Source of the DNA: Parachlamydiales bacterium
GTDB lineage: Bacteria > Chlamydiota > Chlamydiia > Chlamydiales > Parachlamydiaceae
Assembly: GCA_020051235.1 (NCBI GenBank)
Contig: JAGVJG010000047.1
Coordinates: 1 to 36,523 of the forward strand
Direction of reading: 5' to 3'
Length of the DNA: 36,523 nucleotides
Shown here: positions 14,638-24,110 of the stretch, piece after piece
How positions within the stretch are numbered: position 1 is the first letter of the stretch
Layout: each line of letters starts with the position of its first letter
The notes under the pieces: model-generated
Told to the model about the DNA's origin: nothing
Database searches by the model: none
What the model saw: only the letters and a program-made list of their open reading frames with translations
Position numbers and translations under genes: made by a program

Positions 14638-15413
14638 CACTGCTTATATTTGCAAATGCCCTTGTAGCTGAGATTATCCCTATTCAGAAGCTTCTCGAGT
14701 GTTCTTTACTTGATAATTTGAATGAATCGGATCTTGTTGTTTTTGATGTGGATGACGTTTTAATTACCCCTGCTGACGTTTATTTACATACTGAATTTCA
14801 AGAGGATCTTTACGCAGCGATTTTAAACGTGCTCGCAAAAGCAAAGACTCCAGATGAAGTTGCCCATATATTTGATCGTATAAGCCTTCTGTATCTTTTG
14901 CCGGAACGCATTTTAGTTGAAAATGACACACCAAGTCTTATCAAGGATCTTCAAGCAAAGGGAATTAAAACCATCGCCTTAACGAGTTGTGATACGGGAA
15001 AATTCGGGAAAGTAGATTCCATTCAAAAGTGGCGTATTGAACATTTGCTCACATTTGGAATAGATTTTTCCTCTTCATTTCCTATTGTAGAGCCTATTTG
15101 GTTCCCCCTCTCCCCTTATAAAAAGCCTGCCCTATTTGAAAACGGAATTCTTTTTTCAAAAGGGTATAAAAAGAGCGAAGTGTTGCTTGCTTTTCTTAAT
15201 AAATACGATCTAAAACCCGCCCGTATTCTCTTTTTTGATGACTTATTAGAAAATCATGAGGACCTTGAGGAGGCTTTAAATAAAGAAGGCATCCGTTTTA
15301 TCGGTCTTCATTATTTAGGTGCAAAAACAGTTCCCCGACAAGTGGATCCAGCTGAGATGCAACAGCAAATTGATTATTTAATTGACCAGGGTGTTTGGCT
15401 TAGCGAGAAATAA
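14622..15413 (+). CDS. DUF2608 family HAD-like protein, exported
   Basis: The 263-residue protein starts with a leader (MFKFLTLLIFANALVAEIIP) followed by a HAD-type motif, LVVFDVDDVLITP near residue 40, with two aspartates in the DxDxV arrangement. A second motif, IKTIALTSCDTGKFG near 115-130, supplies the Ser/Thr of HAD motif II, and ILFFDDLLENHEDLE near 205-220 the late acidic motif. This matches DUF2608, a family typical of Chlamydiota and Legionella, presumed to be secreted phosphatase-like proteins; the substrate is unknown. The start codon lies inside the end of ispA (16-nt overlap). Confidence 0.82.
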   Translation: MFKFLTLLIFANALVAEIIPIQKLLECSLLDNLNESDLVVFDVDDVLITPADVYLHTEFQEDLYAAILNVLAKAKTPDEVAHIFDRISLLYLLPERILVENDTPSLIKDLQAKGIKTIALTSCDTGKFGKVDSIQKWRIEHLLTFGIDFSSSFPIVEPIWFPLSPYKKPALFENGILFSKGYKKSEVLLAFLNKYDLKPARILFFDDLLENHEDLEEALNKEGIRFIGLHYLGAKTVPRQVDPAEMQQQIDYLIDQGVWLSEK

Positions 15414-15439
15414 GTCCACGAGCATGTGCCCGTGAACTT
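15412..15439. terminator. Hairpin between convergent DUF2608 and recA genes
   Basis: AAGTCCACG (15412-15420) pairs with CGTGAACTT (15431-15439), a 9-bp stem with one mismatch (C/A) and a 10-nt loop. It occupies nearly the whole gap between two convergent genes and could terminate both. There is no U-tract, so this is a modest call. Confidence 0.4.
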
Positions 15440-15448
15440 ATCAGTGAA

Positions 15449-16504
15449 TTAAACGTCAGCGGTTTCAGTAGATTCAATTTTAGAAGGAAGAGAGCCGGTC
15501 TTGGCTTTTTCTAGATATGTTTTAATAACAAGTCCTTCAATTTCATCAAGTAGAGCGGGGTTTTTCTTTAGCTCTTCACGTACGGCATCGCGGCCTTGGC
15601 CCAGACGCTGTCCTTTATAGCTAAACCATGCGCCTTTCTTGTCGATTACGCCAAAGTCAGCGCCTAAATCAATAACCGCGCCTGTTCGTGAAATCCCTTC
15701 ATTAAAGAGAATATCAAATTCAGCCACTTGGAAGGGAGCTGCGAGTTTGTTTTTAACAACTTTTACGCGAACGCGGTTACCCACTTCGGTATTATCACTG
15801 CCTTTAATTCCTCCGGTTCTACGGATATCAAGACGAAGCGACGAATAGAATTTAAGTGCGCGTCCCCCCGTTGTGGTTTCAGGGTTGCCGTACATGACAC
15901 CGATTTTTTCACGAATTTGGTTAATGAATATGGCGCAAGTATTGCTTTTTGAAAGAGTTGCAGTGAGTTTTCTAAGGGCTTGTGACATCAAACGCGCTTG
16001 TAGGCCTATAAAGCTATCGCCGATTTCGCCTTCGAGCTCTGATTTAGGAACGAGCGCGGCTACGGAGTCAATAACGATAACATCAATCACATTAGAGCGG
16101 GCAAGGGCTTCTGCGATATTGAGTGCTTCTTCACCACTATCCGGTTGAGAAATAAGAAGCTCATCAATGTTAACGCCCAAGCGAGCGGCATAAGCAGGAT
16201 CAAGCGCGTGCTCTGCGTCGATGTAAGCGGCTGTTCCACCTGTTTTTTGTGCACTGGCTACTATGTGAAGCGCGAGCGTCGATTTGCCGGAAGATTCAGG
16301 GCCGAAAACTTCAACGATTCTTCCACGTGGAACACCCCCGATGCCGATGGCGGCATCTAGCGTTAAAGCTCCCGTTTTAATAACGCTGATTTCACGTTCA
16401 GCCGATCTTTTTCCGAGCGACATGATCGCCCCTTCGCCAAACTGTTTTCTGATCATGCTCAGCGCATTGTCCAACGCTTTTTTGCGCTCTTGGTCGCTCG
16501 ACAT
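15449..16504 (-). CDS. recA: Recombinase RecA
   Basis: The 351-residue RecA carries the Walker A motif GPESSGKST (68-75), the Walker B region [15 protein letters not shown], loop L1 around [20 protein letters not shown] and the L2-region [20 protein letters not shown]. The C-terminal domain ends in [10 protein letters not shown], shorter and less acidic than in Escherichia coli. It catalyses homologous pairing and strand exchange. ATG 16504 is chosen because TAGGAG lies 6 nt upstream; a GTG two codons earlier (16510) would sit on the ribosome-binding site. No LexA-type operator was noticed. It is the last gene of the minus-strand run from 20157, after a 75-nt gap. Confidence 0.98.
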   Translation of the reverse strand: MSSDQERKKALDNALSMIRKQFGEGAIMSLGKRSAEREISVIKTGALTLDAAIGIGGVPRGRIVEVFGPESSGKSTLALHIVASAQKTGGTAAYIDAEHALDPAYAARLGVNIDELLISQPDSGEEALNIAEALARSNVIDVIVIDSVAALVPKSELEGEIGDSFIGLQARLMSQALRKLTATLSKSNTCAIFINQIREKIGVMYGNPETTTGGRALKFYSSLRLDIRRTGGIKGSDNTEVGNRVRVKVVKNKLAAPFQVAEFDILFNEGISRTGAVIDLGADFGVIDKKGAWFSYKGQRLGQGRDAVREELKKNPALLDEIEGLVIKTYLEKAKTGSLPSKIESTETADV

Positions 16505-16585
16505 ATTCACTCCTACTTATTGATGGATCAACTATATCAGCCTCAATAAATAGATGGAATATACTATAAAACTTCTAGTTTTGGA

Positions 16586-17872
16586 TTATAGATTGGGTTT
16601 GCCGTTTCGATAATTTATTTTTCTTAGAAAATGCCCATCGGCATCAAATAAAGTAGCAATTCCCTCGCCTTGTCGAACTTCGGTCATAGGTGCCTTATCA
16701 CCGCGACGATAATATTCCCCTTTAACGAGCTTATCCTTTTCGTATTCTTCTAGATACATAAGGAGTCCATCGCTATACCAAGCACTTGAAAGACCGTTTA
16801 AAATGTTATCGGAATATTCTTTTTGAGTTTCGAGTTGGCCATTTGTATACCAAGTTCTCACTAGCCCTCGTAGCTTTCCTTCATTCCAACTAACAGAAAG
16901 TTTGATTCTTAGCGGAAGGCCGGGATAAAAAAAGCGTTCTTCCCCATTTTTTATTCCATTTTTAAGATAGTGCGTGCTGACAAGAGCTCCATTTGTGTCA
17001 TATTTTTCGACTTTACCTTCAGGAAGGCCGCCTTTGATCTCGGTTATTTCAGCCACCGTTGTTTTTCCAAACAACGTTCTTTTTCCAGCACCGTCTTTTA
17101 CCTCGGTAATAAGTGTTCCATCTGTATCAAAGTAAGAGCCGTTTATCAACTTGCCCTTATTAAACTCTTCTTTAGAAGCGAGTTGCGTAACAGTCCAGTA
17201 ACGAACGGAGAGACCGTTCATTTCGTTTTGAACGTATTCTGTTTTTTGTAAAAGACCGCCATTTGCAAGATATACGCTAAGCGTTCCATCTATTTTTCCC
17301 TCTTCATACGGAATCGTTTTCCAAACGGCGCCATTATCATGATAATAAGTCGCGCAGCCGTTTAAGGCGCCGCCCTTATAATGAATTTCAGCTAATTTAT
17401 TTCCATAAGAGTCATAGGCAAGTGAAAGGCCATCAAATAACCACGTTTTTTGGGCGGCTTCTGTGACATCGGGCTCGCCTCCAACTAAAATGGCATCTAC
17501 TTTTAATTCGCCGTTCTCGTGCCATTCTTTGTATTTTCCGCAAGCGCGACCGTTGACAATTTCAAGGTATTGTTTGACTTGAGAGTTTGGAAAATAACTT
17601 GTCACATAAGCTACAAGACTGCCTGTCTCATCACGTGCGTAAATGCGCATGATTTTTTTGTAGCCTTGGCAGTGAAGAAAATCGGTTTCTTCAAACTGCT
17701 TTAATCGTTCGGGATTGGTGATGGTTTCAGATAGATTATTAAAATCGATCAAGTTAATCGATTTAAGCTCAGCGTTTTCGATGTAGGAAAATTCAGTGTC
17801 GACGGGTGCTTTTTGGGTTGCACAACTAGTTAAAAAGCAAAGCGTTAGAATAGATAAAAAAATGGGTTTCAT
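16586..17872 (-). CDS. YwqK/MORN_2-repeat lipoprotein
   Basis: The 428-residue protein has a lipoprotein leader (MKPIFLSILTLCFLTSC, lipobox LTSC with Cys17). It then consists of tandem units of about 22-25 residues of the type found in YwqK-family proteins, for example EWHENGELKVDAI, YYHDNGAVWKTIPYEEGK, KYDTNGALVSTHYLKNG, TWYTNGQLETQKEYSDN and AWYSDGLLMYLEEYEKD. Databases often call such proteins YwqK family antitoxin, but here there is no toxin partner and the lipid anchor suggests an envelope protein. Chlamydia has a similar gene close to recA. The role is unknown; the repeats probably make a beta-sheet binding surface. It follows the PilO-like gene by 18 nt. Confidence 0.8.
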   Translation of the reverse strand: MKPIFLSILTLCFLTSCATQKAPVDTEFSYIENAELKSINLIDFNNLSETITNPERLKQFEETDFLHCQGYKKIMRIYARDETGSLVAYVTSYFPNSQVKQYLEIVNGRACGKYKEWHENGELKVDAILVGGEPDVTEAAQKTWLFDGLSLAYDSYGNKLAEIHYKGGALNGCATYYHDNGAVWKTIPYEEGKIDGTLSVYLANGGLLQKTEYVQNEMNGLSVRYWTVTQLASKEEFNKGKLINGSYFDTDGTLITEVKDGAGKRTLFGKTTVAEITEIKGGLPEGKVEKYDTNGALVSTHYLKNGIKNGEERFFYPGLPLRIKLSVSWNEGKLRGLVRTWYTNGQLETQKEYSDNILNGLSSAWYSDGLLMYLEEYEKDKLVKGEYYRRGDKAPMTEVRQGEGIATLFDADGHFLRKINYRNGKPNL

Positions 17873-17890
17873 ACTCTACTACGCAAAATT

Positions 17891-18514
17891 TTAAGGGGCG
17901 TATTCCCGTTTAAGTAGTTTTGTGGACAGTTGATAAGTTTCGTTTTTATCGGCACTTACTTTTTTATCGAGCTTGAAATCGACAATAATAAGTTGAGGAC
18001 GACTCTGAATAGGGTCGTTATCGCCTATTTTTACCCCCTCAATACGGGAGAGAAGGTTTTTCAAATCATTTATATTGATTTCGACAGGATGACTTTGCGT
18101 CTCTAATACTTCCTGAAAGGGTCCGTAGTTCTGAACAACGCCTTCATTAAAGACGAGGTCGTTGCCGGGTCCCGTTAAAAACTCTAAGCGTCTTTTAATC
18201 CCTTCGTCATCCGGAAAATTTTTCTGATTAACAATTTTCTTTAAAGCTTCAATTTCAGGCTCTAAGAAAGAAAGGGATTCAAGTTGCTTGTCGATATAGA
18301 AATGATCGGCGTCTTTAAAGTAGGTCCTTACTTTACGATTGGAAGCTTGTCGTTGATCTTTAAATAAAAGAGAATCTTTCAGGCTCTCAAAGTCTTCGTT
18401 TAATTGATCAAGCCGACTTAATTGGCTGAATACATAAACAGAGGCGATCAAGACCGGCAAAAGAGCGCCGATTAAGATGTATAATAAGGCTCTATTTTGG
18501 GGTATTTTATTCAT
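17891..18514 (-). CDS. PilO/GspM-like bitopic membrane protein
   Basis: The 207-residue protein has a short cytoplasmic N-terminus, one membrane helix (LLYILIGALLPVLIASVYVF, about 10-29), a coiled-coil segment and a C-terminal periplasmic domain. It overlaps the PilM-PilN-like gene by 4 nt. That order and topology match PilM-PilN-PilO of type IV pili or GspL-GspM of type II secretion. Sequence alone would not prove this; the call rests on the neighbour and topology. It would then help couple a cytoplasmic actin-like platform protein to an envelope secretion or pilus machine. No other assembly genes are in the window. Confidence 0.6.
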   Translation of the reverse strand: MNKIPQNRALLYILIGALLPVLIASVYVFSQLSRLDQLNEDFESLKDSLLFKDQRQASNRKVRTYFKDADHFYIDKQLESLSFLEPEIEALKKIVNQKNFPDDEGIKRRLEFLTGPGNDLVFNEGVVQNYGPFQEVLETQSHPVEININDLKNLLSRIEGVKIGDNDPIQSRPQLIIVDFKLDKKVSADKNETYQLSTKLLKREYAP

Positions 18515-20157
18515 TTGTTCCCCGAGAAGTAGGTGGTTTTGTCTTTAAGAAAGAACGAGGTTCGATATTTATTTTTGGAAGCGCTCCATTTCACTTCGGC
18601 TTTAGGATCGATGAATTCATTGGGTTGAATAAGCGCGGTGTGCAGCTCTCGAGCCATTTTTGGAGTAGGAGCAATGAGTTCCAAATCTACTTTGACTTGA
18701 TACTTTTCGTTCTTTTTTGTCTGATCGGGACGCTTAACTAAGGTATAGTTAAAGCTTTCAATTTGAATTGTGCCGTCCGGCCCTTTCATTTCGGGTAAAT
18801 TAGATAACCACGCAAGGGTATCTGATACTAAAGGAACTTGAGGCGATAAAGGAAATAAATCCGGTTCAGAATTGATCTCACTTTGAAGCGCATTCAGCCT
18901 TTCTCTTAAGTCGCTCGCGGATAAATCTTTCAACGAAACGACGGGGTCGACAGGATTTACTTTTTGTTCAAAATCTTTAAATCGTTTGCCGTTTTCAGCT
19001 AAGACTTCGCTATAAGTTTGTTTAATTAAATCTTCTTTATAACCCATGTACGCTTGCCCGAAGAGAAAGATCATGGCTGCAAGAGCAATTGAAGAGCCGA
19101 TAAATAGTGCAAGAGTTCCTTTAAAACGTTTCCAGGGGAAAGGATATTCAGCCTCTTGCTGTCTAAAGTTAATTGGATAAGGATAATGGGGAAGCGCGGT
19201 AAGTGCAGAGCCAATGGCAATAGCAAAACGTTTGAGGAGATTTTGGTTCATCTCCATTCCTTCCGAGGCCTTAATATCAATCGATCTAAGTTCTAATTCG
19301 TTAAATAAAAGCGTTTCAAAGCCTTTCAACGTTGCACCTTCGCCCAATACCATGATGGGATAAGCTGACTTCACGCCTTTAAGTTCTGAAAGAACCATCC
19401 AATTTATTTCACGTTTATACTTATTGACGGCTTCTTTAAGCGTAGGACTTAATTCAAGATCATCGGAAAAATCAAAGTCTTGAAAACTTTTTTCAAGAAT
19501 TTCCGGCTCTCTTACTTGATCTTCAAGGTAGGCCTTTTCTAAAGTGTCTACTCCAATTGCAAGACTATGAGAAGAGATCAACTTGCCTTGATTGACTAGG
19601 GCAATAAGGGATTGGCTTTCACCTAAGTAAATAACTAAGACCTCTTGTTCTTCTGCGCCATAAATCCCTTCAAAGGCTGCAAGTGCGTGAGGAGTTGTCG
19701 TTAAAATTTCAGGCTCAATTTTTAAAGCATTAAAAGATTCGATGGTTTTAGCTACCGCGCTTTTTTTTGCGGCGAGCATAGTGAGCCAAGTTGCATCCGT
19801 CTGTTTATCAACAACAATCTTGTCTAAATATCCTTCATCTATCGCGAAGGGAAGCTGTCCTTCTGCTTCAAAAGGAAAGGCCGCATCGACATCTTTTGGT
19901 TTTGTCAGATTTATTTTCAGTTTTCGGATGAGAACTTGAGCGCCTTCGATGGCACCTATAGTTAAAAATCGATCACACTGTTCATGACAGAGATGTTCTT
20001 CTTTAGCGGAGGAAAATGCGTGATTATCGGCGAGTGTATAGGCTTCCAGACGGGTGATTTTTACTTTTCCCCGTAGAGTTTCTAGATGAGCCGTTTTTAA
20101 TACACGCTTCTCTAAATCTAAGCCAAGCGCTTGAGTGTCAGACGGTTTGCGAATCAT
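18511..20157 (-). CDS. PilM-PilN-type fusion (actin-like platform protein, GspL-like)
   Basis: Residues 1-325 of this 548-residue protein resemble PilM/GspL cytoplasmic actin-like domains: LGLDLEKRVLKTAHLE at 11-26, VLVIYLGESQSLIALVNQGK at 173-192, and the late glycine motif IMVLGEGATLKGF at 268-280. The segment YPINFRQQEAEYP (326-338) recalls the start of PilN. A membrane helix follows (TLALFIGSSIALAAMIFLFG, about 348-367), then a periplasmic PilN-like domain of about 180 residues. It probably anchors a type II secretion or type IV pilus-like assembly platform. The ATG has no Shine-Dalgarno; TATACT lies 6 nt upstream. It is divergent from yggT. Confidence 0.75.
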   Translation of the reverse strand: MIRKPSDTQALGLDLEKRVLKTAHLETLRGKVKITRLEAYTLADNHAFSSAKEEHLCHEQCDRFLTIGAIEGAQVLIRKLKINLTKPKDVDAAFPFEAEGQLPFAIDEGYLDKIVVDKQTDATWLTMLAAKKSAVAKTIESFNALKIEPEILTTTPHALAAFEGIYGAEEQEVLVIYLGESQSLIALVNQGKLISSHSLAIGVDTLEKAYLEDQVREPEILEKSFQDFDFSDDLELSPTLKEAVNKYKREINWMVLSELKGVKSAYPIMVLGEGATLKGFETLLFNELELRSIDIKASEGMEMNQNLLKRFAIAIGSALTALPHYPYPINFRQQEAEYPFPWKRFKGTLALFIGSSIALAAMIFLFGQAYMGYKEDLIKQTYSEVLAENGKRFKDFEQKVNPVDPVVSLKDLSASDLRERLNALQSEINSEPDLFPLSPQVPLVSDTLAWLSNLPEMKGPDGTIQIESFNYTLVKRPDQTKKNEKYQVKVDLELIAPTPKMARELHTALIQPNEFIDPKAEVKWSASKNKYRTSFFLKDKTTYFSGNK

Positions 20158-20221
20158 GGAAAAAGTATACCAAATGTAAAGCCGTTTTACAATATAAGGT
20201 CTTTTATCCTATACTTTTACT
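20158..20221. promoter_or_regulatory. Divergent leaderless-type promoters around a 17-bp dyad
   Basis: Plus strand: TTTACA (20186-20191), an 18-nt spacer, TATACT (20210-20215), then 6 nt to the yggT ATG. Minus strand: TTGTAA, a 17-nt spacer, TATACT (20164-20169), then 6 nt to the ATG at 20157. The dyad TGTAAAGCCGTTTTACA at 20175-20191 overlaps the plus -35 and the minus spacer. Both genes would start transcription at about their first codon. Confidence 0.5.
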
Positions 20222-20485
20222 ATGTTTTTATTGAAGGCCGTAGACCTATTTTTTCAAATTTACCTTATAATGTTGTTCATTCGGATCCTAATGTCTTGGC
20301 TTCCGGAGTTGAATGAAAAAAAATGGGTTCAATTCATCGCTTTTTACACCGATCCCTACTTAAATCTTTTTAGAAAAATTATTCCTCCCCTTGGAATGTT
20401 TGACCTTAGCCCTATTTTTGCGATACTTGCTCTCGGCCTCATAGAACATGGCATTAAATATTTGATTTTACTCTTTTTAAAATGA
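20222..20485 (+). CDS. yggT: YggT family integral membrane protein
   Basis: The 87-residue protein has two hydrophobic segments (AVDLFFQIYLIMLFIRILMSW and LSPIFAILALGLIEHGIKYL) separated by the family-typical FYTDPYLNLFRKIIPPLG. YggT proteins are small inner-membrane proteins linked to osmotic tolerance and cell division or shape in different bacteria; the exact role is unsettled. The stop overlaps the dus start by 4 nt (ATGA). A close promoter match lies immediately upstream, and there is no ribosome-binding site. Confidence 0.88.
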   Translation: MFLLKAVDLFFQIYLIMLFIRILMSWLPELNEKKWVQFIAFYTDPYLNLFRKIIPPLGMFDLSPIFAILALGLIEHGIKYLILLFLK

Positions 20486-21504
20486 CCCTAAAACGATCTT
20501 TTAAGCTTGGAAACCTAGTGCTTCCAAGTAACATTTTTTATGCTCCTCTAGCGGGCTGTTCAGATTATCCATTTCGTAAAATGTCGTCTTTCTATAAGCC
20601 TGGACTGCAATTTTGCGAAATGGTCAAAATGGACGCTCTTGTTCGCTATGATAAAGGCACCTTTCAAATGCTTGATTTTGATCCCGATATGCATCCCATG
20701 GGGGCGCAGCTATGTGGATCTAAAGTGGAATTTGCAGGTCAGGCCGCAAAAATGCTTGAGGACATGGGATTTGATGTCATCGATTTAAACTGCGGATGTC
20801 CGGTCGATAAAGTAACCAGCGATGGTTCGGGCTCGGGATTATTGAAGAATCCTAAGAAAATTGGCGATCTTATCGCTAACATGGTGGCAAAAGTTAAGGT
20901 CCCCGTTACAGTAAAAATCCGGGCTGGCTGGGACGAGTCAAATTTGGTAGCGCCAGAAATCACTCAAATAGCGGAACAAGCGGGTGCTCAAGCGATCACT
21001 ATTCATGGTAGAACGCGCGTTCAAGGTTATAGAGGCCCCGCTAAGTGGGGCTGGATTCGAGAGTGTCGTGAAGTGGCAAAATCCATAAAAATCATTGGAA
21101 ATGGTGATTTATTTTCCGCAAGTGATGTGGAAAGAATGTTTGATGAAGTGGGTTGTGATGCCGTTTTAATCGCTCGTGGAACCTTAGGAAATCCTTGGAT
21201 TTGTGAAGACGTCTATCGTCATTTTGAGAAGAAAGATCCTATTATTCGTACCTTAGAAGAGCGAAGACAAGCTTTAAAGCGTCATTTTGAAATTACAACG
21301 GCCTATCAGAACGACAAACGATCTTTAACCGATATGAGAAGAGTGGGCTGCTGGTATGTCAATAAAACATCGGGTTCAAAAGAGTTTCGTCAAAAAATTT
21401 CTCACGCAACTTCCATTGATGAAGTTCGTGATTTAATTCTTAATTTCCCGCTCGGCGATTGGATTGAAGAGCCTGTTAGCGAAGAAAACTGCGAGTGCGG
21501 ATGA
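20482..21504 (+). CDS. dus: tRNA-dihydrouridine synthase
   Basis: The 340-residue flavoenzyme reduces uridines in tRNA D-loops with FMN and NADPH. Family motifs: FYAPLAGCSDYPFR near residues 19-32, MGAQLCGS near 73-80, DLNCGCPVDKVTSDGSGSGLL at about 97-117 with the catalytic Cys, VKIRAGWDE, ITIHGRTRVQGYRGPAKW, and the FMN phosphate segment GNGDLFSASDVERM. The C-terminal helical domain ends in an unusual Cys-containing tail (SEENCECG). Which Dus subtype it is cannot be decided by eye. It is coupled to yggT upstream and to acylphosphatase downstream, each by 4-nt overlaps. Confidence 0.95.
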   Translation: MTLKRSFKLGNLVLPSNIFYAPLAGCSDYPFRKMSSFYKPGLQFCEMVKMDALVRYDKGTFQMLDFDPDMHPMGAQLCGSKVEFAGQAAKMLEDMGFDVIDLNCGCPVDKVTSDGSGSGLLKNPKKIGDLIANMVAKVKVPVTVKIRAGWDESNLVAPEITQIAEQAGAQAITIHGRTRVQGYRGPAKWGWIRECREVAKSIKIIGNGDLFSASDVERMFDEVGCDAVLIARGTLGNPWICEDVYRHFEKKDPIIRTLEERRQALKRHFEITTAYQNDKRSLTDMRRVGCWYVNKTSGSKEFRQKISHATSIDEVRDLILNFPLGDWIEEPVSEENCECG

Positions 21505-21779
21505 TCGAGCTCAGAGCTTCCTTTTATGGGACAGTTCAGGGCGTCGGTTTTCGTTACAAAGTGGATAAATTGGCTCGCTCATTTGGTTTTTCGGGGTGGG
21601 TTCGCAATGTTGGTTCCAATCAAGTAGAACTTGTTGCTCAAGGAGATAAAAACCAATTAGATGTCTTTTTATCTCAGATAAAAAAATGGCCCCTTCCGGT
21701 CCGAATTGATCGAACGGAAGAGGCCTTTTTTGAAATCGAAAATCGTTTCAATTCTTTTGAAATTAGGCGGAACAGCTAA
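21501..21779 (+). CDS. acyP: Acylphosphatase
   Basis: The 92-residue protein hydrolyses acyl phosphates. The signature [16 protein letters not shown] (residues 10-25) contains the phosphate-binding loop with catalytic Arg18, and [17 protein letters not shown] follows with catalytic Asn36. ATG 21501 overlaps the dus stop (ATGA); a GTG two codons upstream is an alternative. Length is normal for the family. Its 3' end overlaps the 3' end of nrdA on the other strand by 17 nt, so no terminator fits between the convergent genes. Confidence 0.93.
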   Translation: MIELRASFYGTVQGVGFRYKVDKLARSFGFSGWVRNVGSNQVELVAQGDKNQLDVFLSQIKKWPLPVRIDRTEEAFFEIENRFNSFEIRRNS

Positions 21780-24108
21780 GGCAACCAGGGTCATTAAGAC
21801 TGCACGCTTTTACTTCTTGTTCTTCAGTTTTGAGTGAGGCCAAAGCCGGCATTTCTACCGTAAATTTAATCGCTTCAGCTGCCGCTTTAGTTCTTAAATA
21901 GTAAATGCCTGTTTTAAGGCCTTGTTTCCAGGCATAGAAATGCATGGAGGAGAGCTTTTGGAAGCTCGGACTTTCAACAAACAAGTTAAGGGACTGAGTT
22001 TGGCAAATGTAGGGCCCGCGATCCGCAGCTAAATCGATAAGGGCTTTTTGCTTAAGCTCCCATACGGTTTTGTAAAGCTGCTTTACATCATCAGGTATTT
22101 CTTCAATACCTTGGATCGAGCCGTTCGCTGCCAAGATACGATTCTTAAGGTTGTCATTCCAAAGGTTTAAGTCTGTAAGCGTCTTAAGTAAATATCGATT
22201 AATGATGATGAATTCACCCGATAACACACGTCTTGTGTAAAGGTTAGTTGTGAACGGCTCAAAACATTCGTTAAATCCAAGGATTTGCGATGTCGATGCG
22301 GTTGGCATCAACGCAATTAAAAGCGAGTTTCTTAAACCCTTCTTTTCAATGCGCTTCTTTAAAGAAGCAAAATCCCAACGATTCGAAGGTTTTACGTTCC
22401 ACATATCGAACTGTAAAATTCCTTTCGATGCGGGTGAGCCTTGAAAGGTTTCATAAGGTCCTTCTTCTTCACTTAATTCGCAGGACGAGGTAAGCGCCGC
22501 GAAATAAATCGTTTCGAAGATGTCTTTGTTTAGTGCGCGGGCGCCTTCACCATCGAAGGGAAGTTTAAGCATCATGAAAGTGTCTGCAAGACCTTGTACG
22601 CCAAGACCAATAGGACGGTGGCGTTTATTCGAAACTTCCGCTTCTTTAACAGGATAGAAGTTCGCATCGATGACACGATTCAAATTGCGAACGATTACTT
22701 TCGTGACATCATAAAGTTTTTTGAAATCAAAAGCGCCATTTTGAACGAACCGTGGAAGCGCAAGAGACGCCAAATTGCAAACAGCGATTTCATCAGGAGA
22801 GGTGTACTCAATGATTTCTGCGCAAAGATTGCTAGACTTGATCGTTCCTAAGTTCTTCTGGTTCGATTTTTCATTGCAGGGATCTTTATAGAGCATATAG
22901 GGGTTGCCCGTTTCCATTTGGGATTCGAGAATTCGGTTCCATAGCTCTTGCGCTTTCATTTTCTTACGCGCTTTCCCCTCTTTTTCATACCGGGTATAAA
23001 GCTCTTCAAATTCTTTTCCATAAACTTCGCAAAGGTTTGGCGCTTCATTGGGGCAGAAAAGCGACCATTCTTCGTTGTTTTCAACGCGTTTCATGAAGAG
23101 ATCTGGAATCCAAAGGGCAGTAAATAAGTCGCGAGCGCGCATTTCTTCTTTACCATGGTTCTTACGAATATCAAGGAAAGACTCGATATCGGCATGCCAA
23201 GGTTCAAGATAAATGGCGAAAGAGCCTTTTCTTTTGCCGCCGCCTTGATCGATATAACGTGCAGTGTCATTAAAGACGCGAAGCATGGGGATAATGCCGT
23301 TTGAGGTGCCGCCCGTTCCTCTAATATAAGAACCCGTCGCTCTCACATTGTGAATCGAAACCCCAATCCCGCCGGCTGATTGTGAAATTTTAGCGCACGA
23401 TTTCAATGTATCAAAAATGCCGTCGATGGAGTCGTCTTTAATCTGCATCAAGAAGCAGGACGACATTTGAGGATTTGGCGTTCCCGAATTAAATAAAGTG
23501 GGAGTGGCATGTGTGAACCACTTTTCACTCATCAAATTATAAGTTTCAATCGCGCGTTCGATATCGTTTTTATGGATACCGAGACTCACCCTCATTAACA
23601 TATGTTGGGGTCTTTCTCGGGTCTTTCCCTTCGTTTTTAATAGATAAGAACGTTCAAGCGTTTTAAATCCGAAATAATCGTAGGCAAAATCGCGATCATA
23701 AATAATGGCATCGTCTAAGCGTTCAGCATTTTTTTGAACGATGTCATAAATTTCTTTCGAAATTAAAGGAGCCGGCTTTCCCGATTTTGGATCGGTATAG
23801 GTATATAGCTCTTCCATCGTTTTGCTAAACGATTTATTCGTATTCTTTTGCAAGTTAGAGATCGCAATTCTCGCAGCGAGGATCGCGTATTCCGGATGGC
23901 GAGTAGTCAAGGTCGCGGCGATTTCTGCCGCGAGATTGTCAAGCTCACTCGTTGTTACTCCATCATAAAGCCCTTCAATTACTTTTTTGGCGACTCGGAT
24001 GGGATCGACATACATCGGATCAAGCCCGTAGGAGAGCTTTTGGATCCGTGCAGTGATTTTATCGAACTGAACGGGTTGTCTTCGTCCATCTCGTTTTACA
24101 ACTTGCAT
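21763..24108 (-). CDS. nrdA: Class I ribonucleotide reductase, large subunit, eukaryotic type
   Basis: The 781-residue alpha subunit reduces ribonucleoside diphosphates to deoxy forms. It begins directly with an ATP-cone ([20 protein letters not shown]). Active-site residues fall where I recall them in animal R1: Cys218 (SSCFL), Asn427, Cys429 and Glu431 ([10 protein letters not shown]), Cys444 (AVCNLAS), plus the YYLRT tyrosine pair. The C-terminal redox cysteines are in [13 protein letters not shown]. Long blocks such as [12 protein letters not shown] and [15 protein letters not shown] also read like eukaryotic RRM1. Chlamydiaceae NrdA is much longer, with extra N-terminal cone domains, so this is a different lineage. 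It follows nrdB by 2 nt. Confidence 0.97.
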   Translation of the reverse strand: MQVVKRDGRRQPVQFDKITARIQKLSYGLDPMYVDPIRVAKKVIEGLYDGVTTSELDNLAAEIAATLTTRHPEYAILAARIAISNLQKNTNKSFSKTMEELYTYTDPKSGKPAPLISKEIYDIVQKNAERLDDAIIYDRDFAYDYFGFKTLERSYLLKTKGKTRERPQHMLMRVSLGIHKNDIERAIETYNLMSEKWFTHATPTLFNSGTPNPQMSSCFLMQIKDDSIDGIFDTLKSCAKISQSAGGIGVSIHNVRATGSYIRGTGGTSNGIIPMLRVFNDTARYIDQGGGKRKGSFAIYLEPWHADIESFLDIRKNHGKEEMRARDLFTALWIPDLFMKRVENNEEWSLFCPNEAPNLCEVYGKEFEELYTRYEKEGKARKKMKAQELWNRILESQMETGNPYMLYKDPCNEKSNQKNLGTIKSSNLCAEIIEYTSPDEIAVCNLASLALPRFVQNGAFDFKKLYDVTKVIVRNLNRVIDANFYPVKEAEVSNKRHRPIGLGVQGLADTFMMLKLPFDGEGARALNKDIFETIYFAALTSSCELSEEEGPYETFQGSPASKGILQFDMWNVKPSNRWDFASLKKRIEKKGLRNSLLIALMPTASTSQILGFNECFEPFTTNLYTRRVLSGEFIIINRYLLKTLTDLNLWNDNLKNRILAANGSIQGIEEIPDDVKQLYKTVWELKQKALIDLAADRGPYICQTQSLNLFVESPSFQKLSSMHFYAWKQGLKTGIYYLRTKAAAEAIKFTVEMPALASLKTEEQEVKACSLNDPGCLSCSA

Positions 24109-24110
24109 GA

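Noticed and set aside
15639-16523. Several plus-strand ORFs opposite recA
   Set aside because: They lie wholly antisense to a secure RecA frame and have low-complexity, family-less products; shadows of coding constraint.
16586-17872. Antitoxin role suggested by the YwqK name
   Set aside because: No toxin gene is adjacent, and the lipoprotein leader places it in the envelope.
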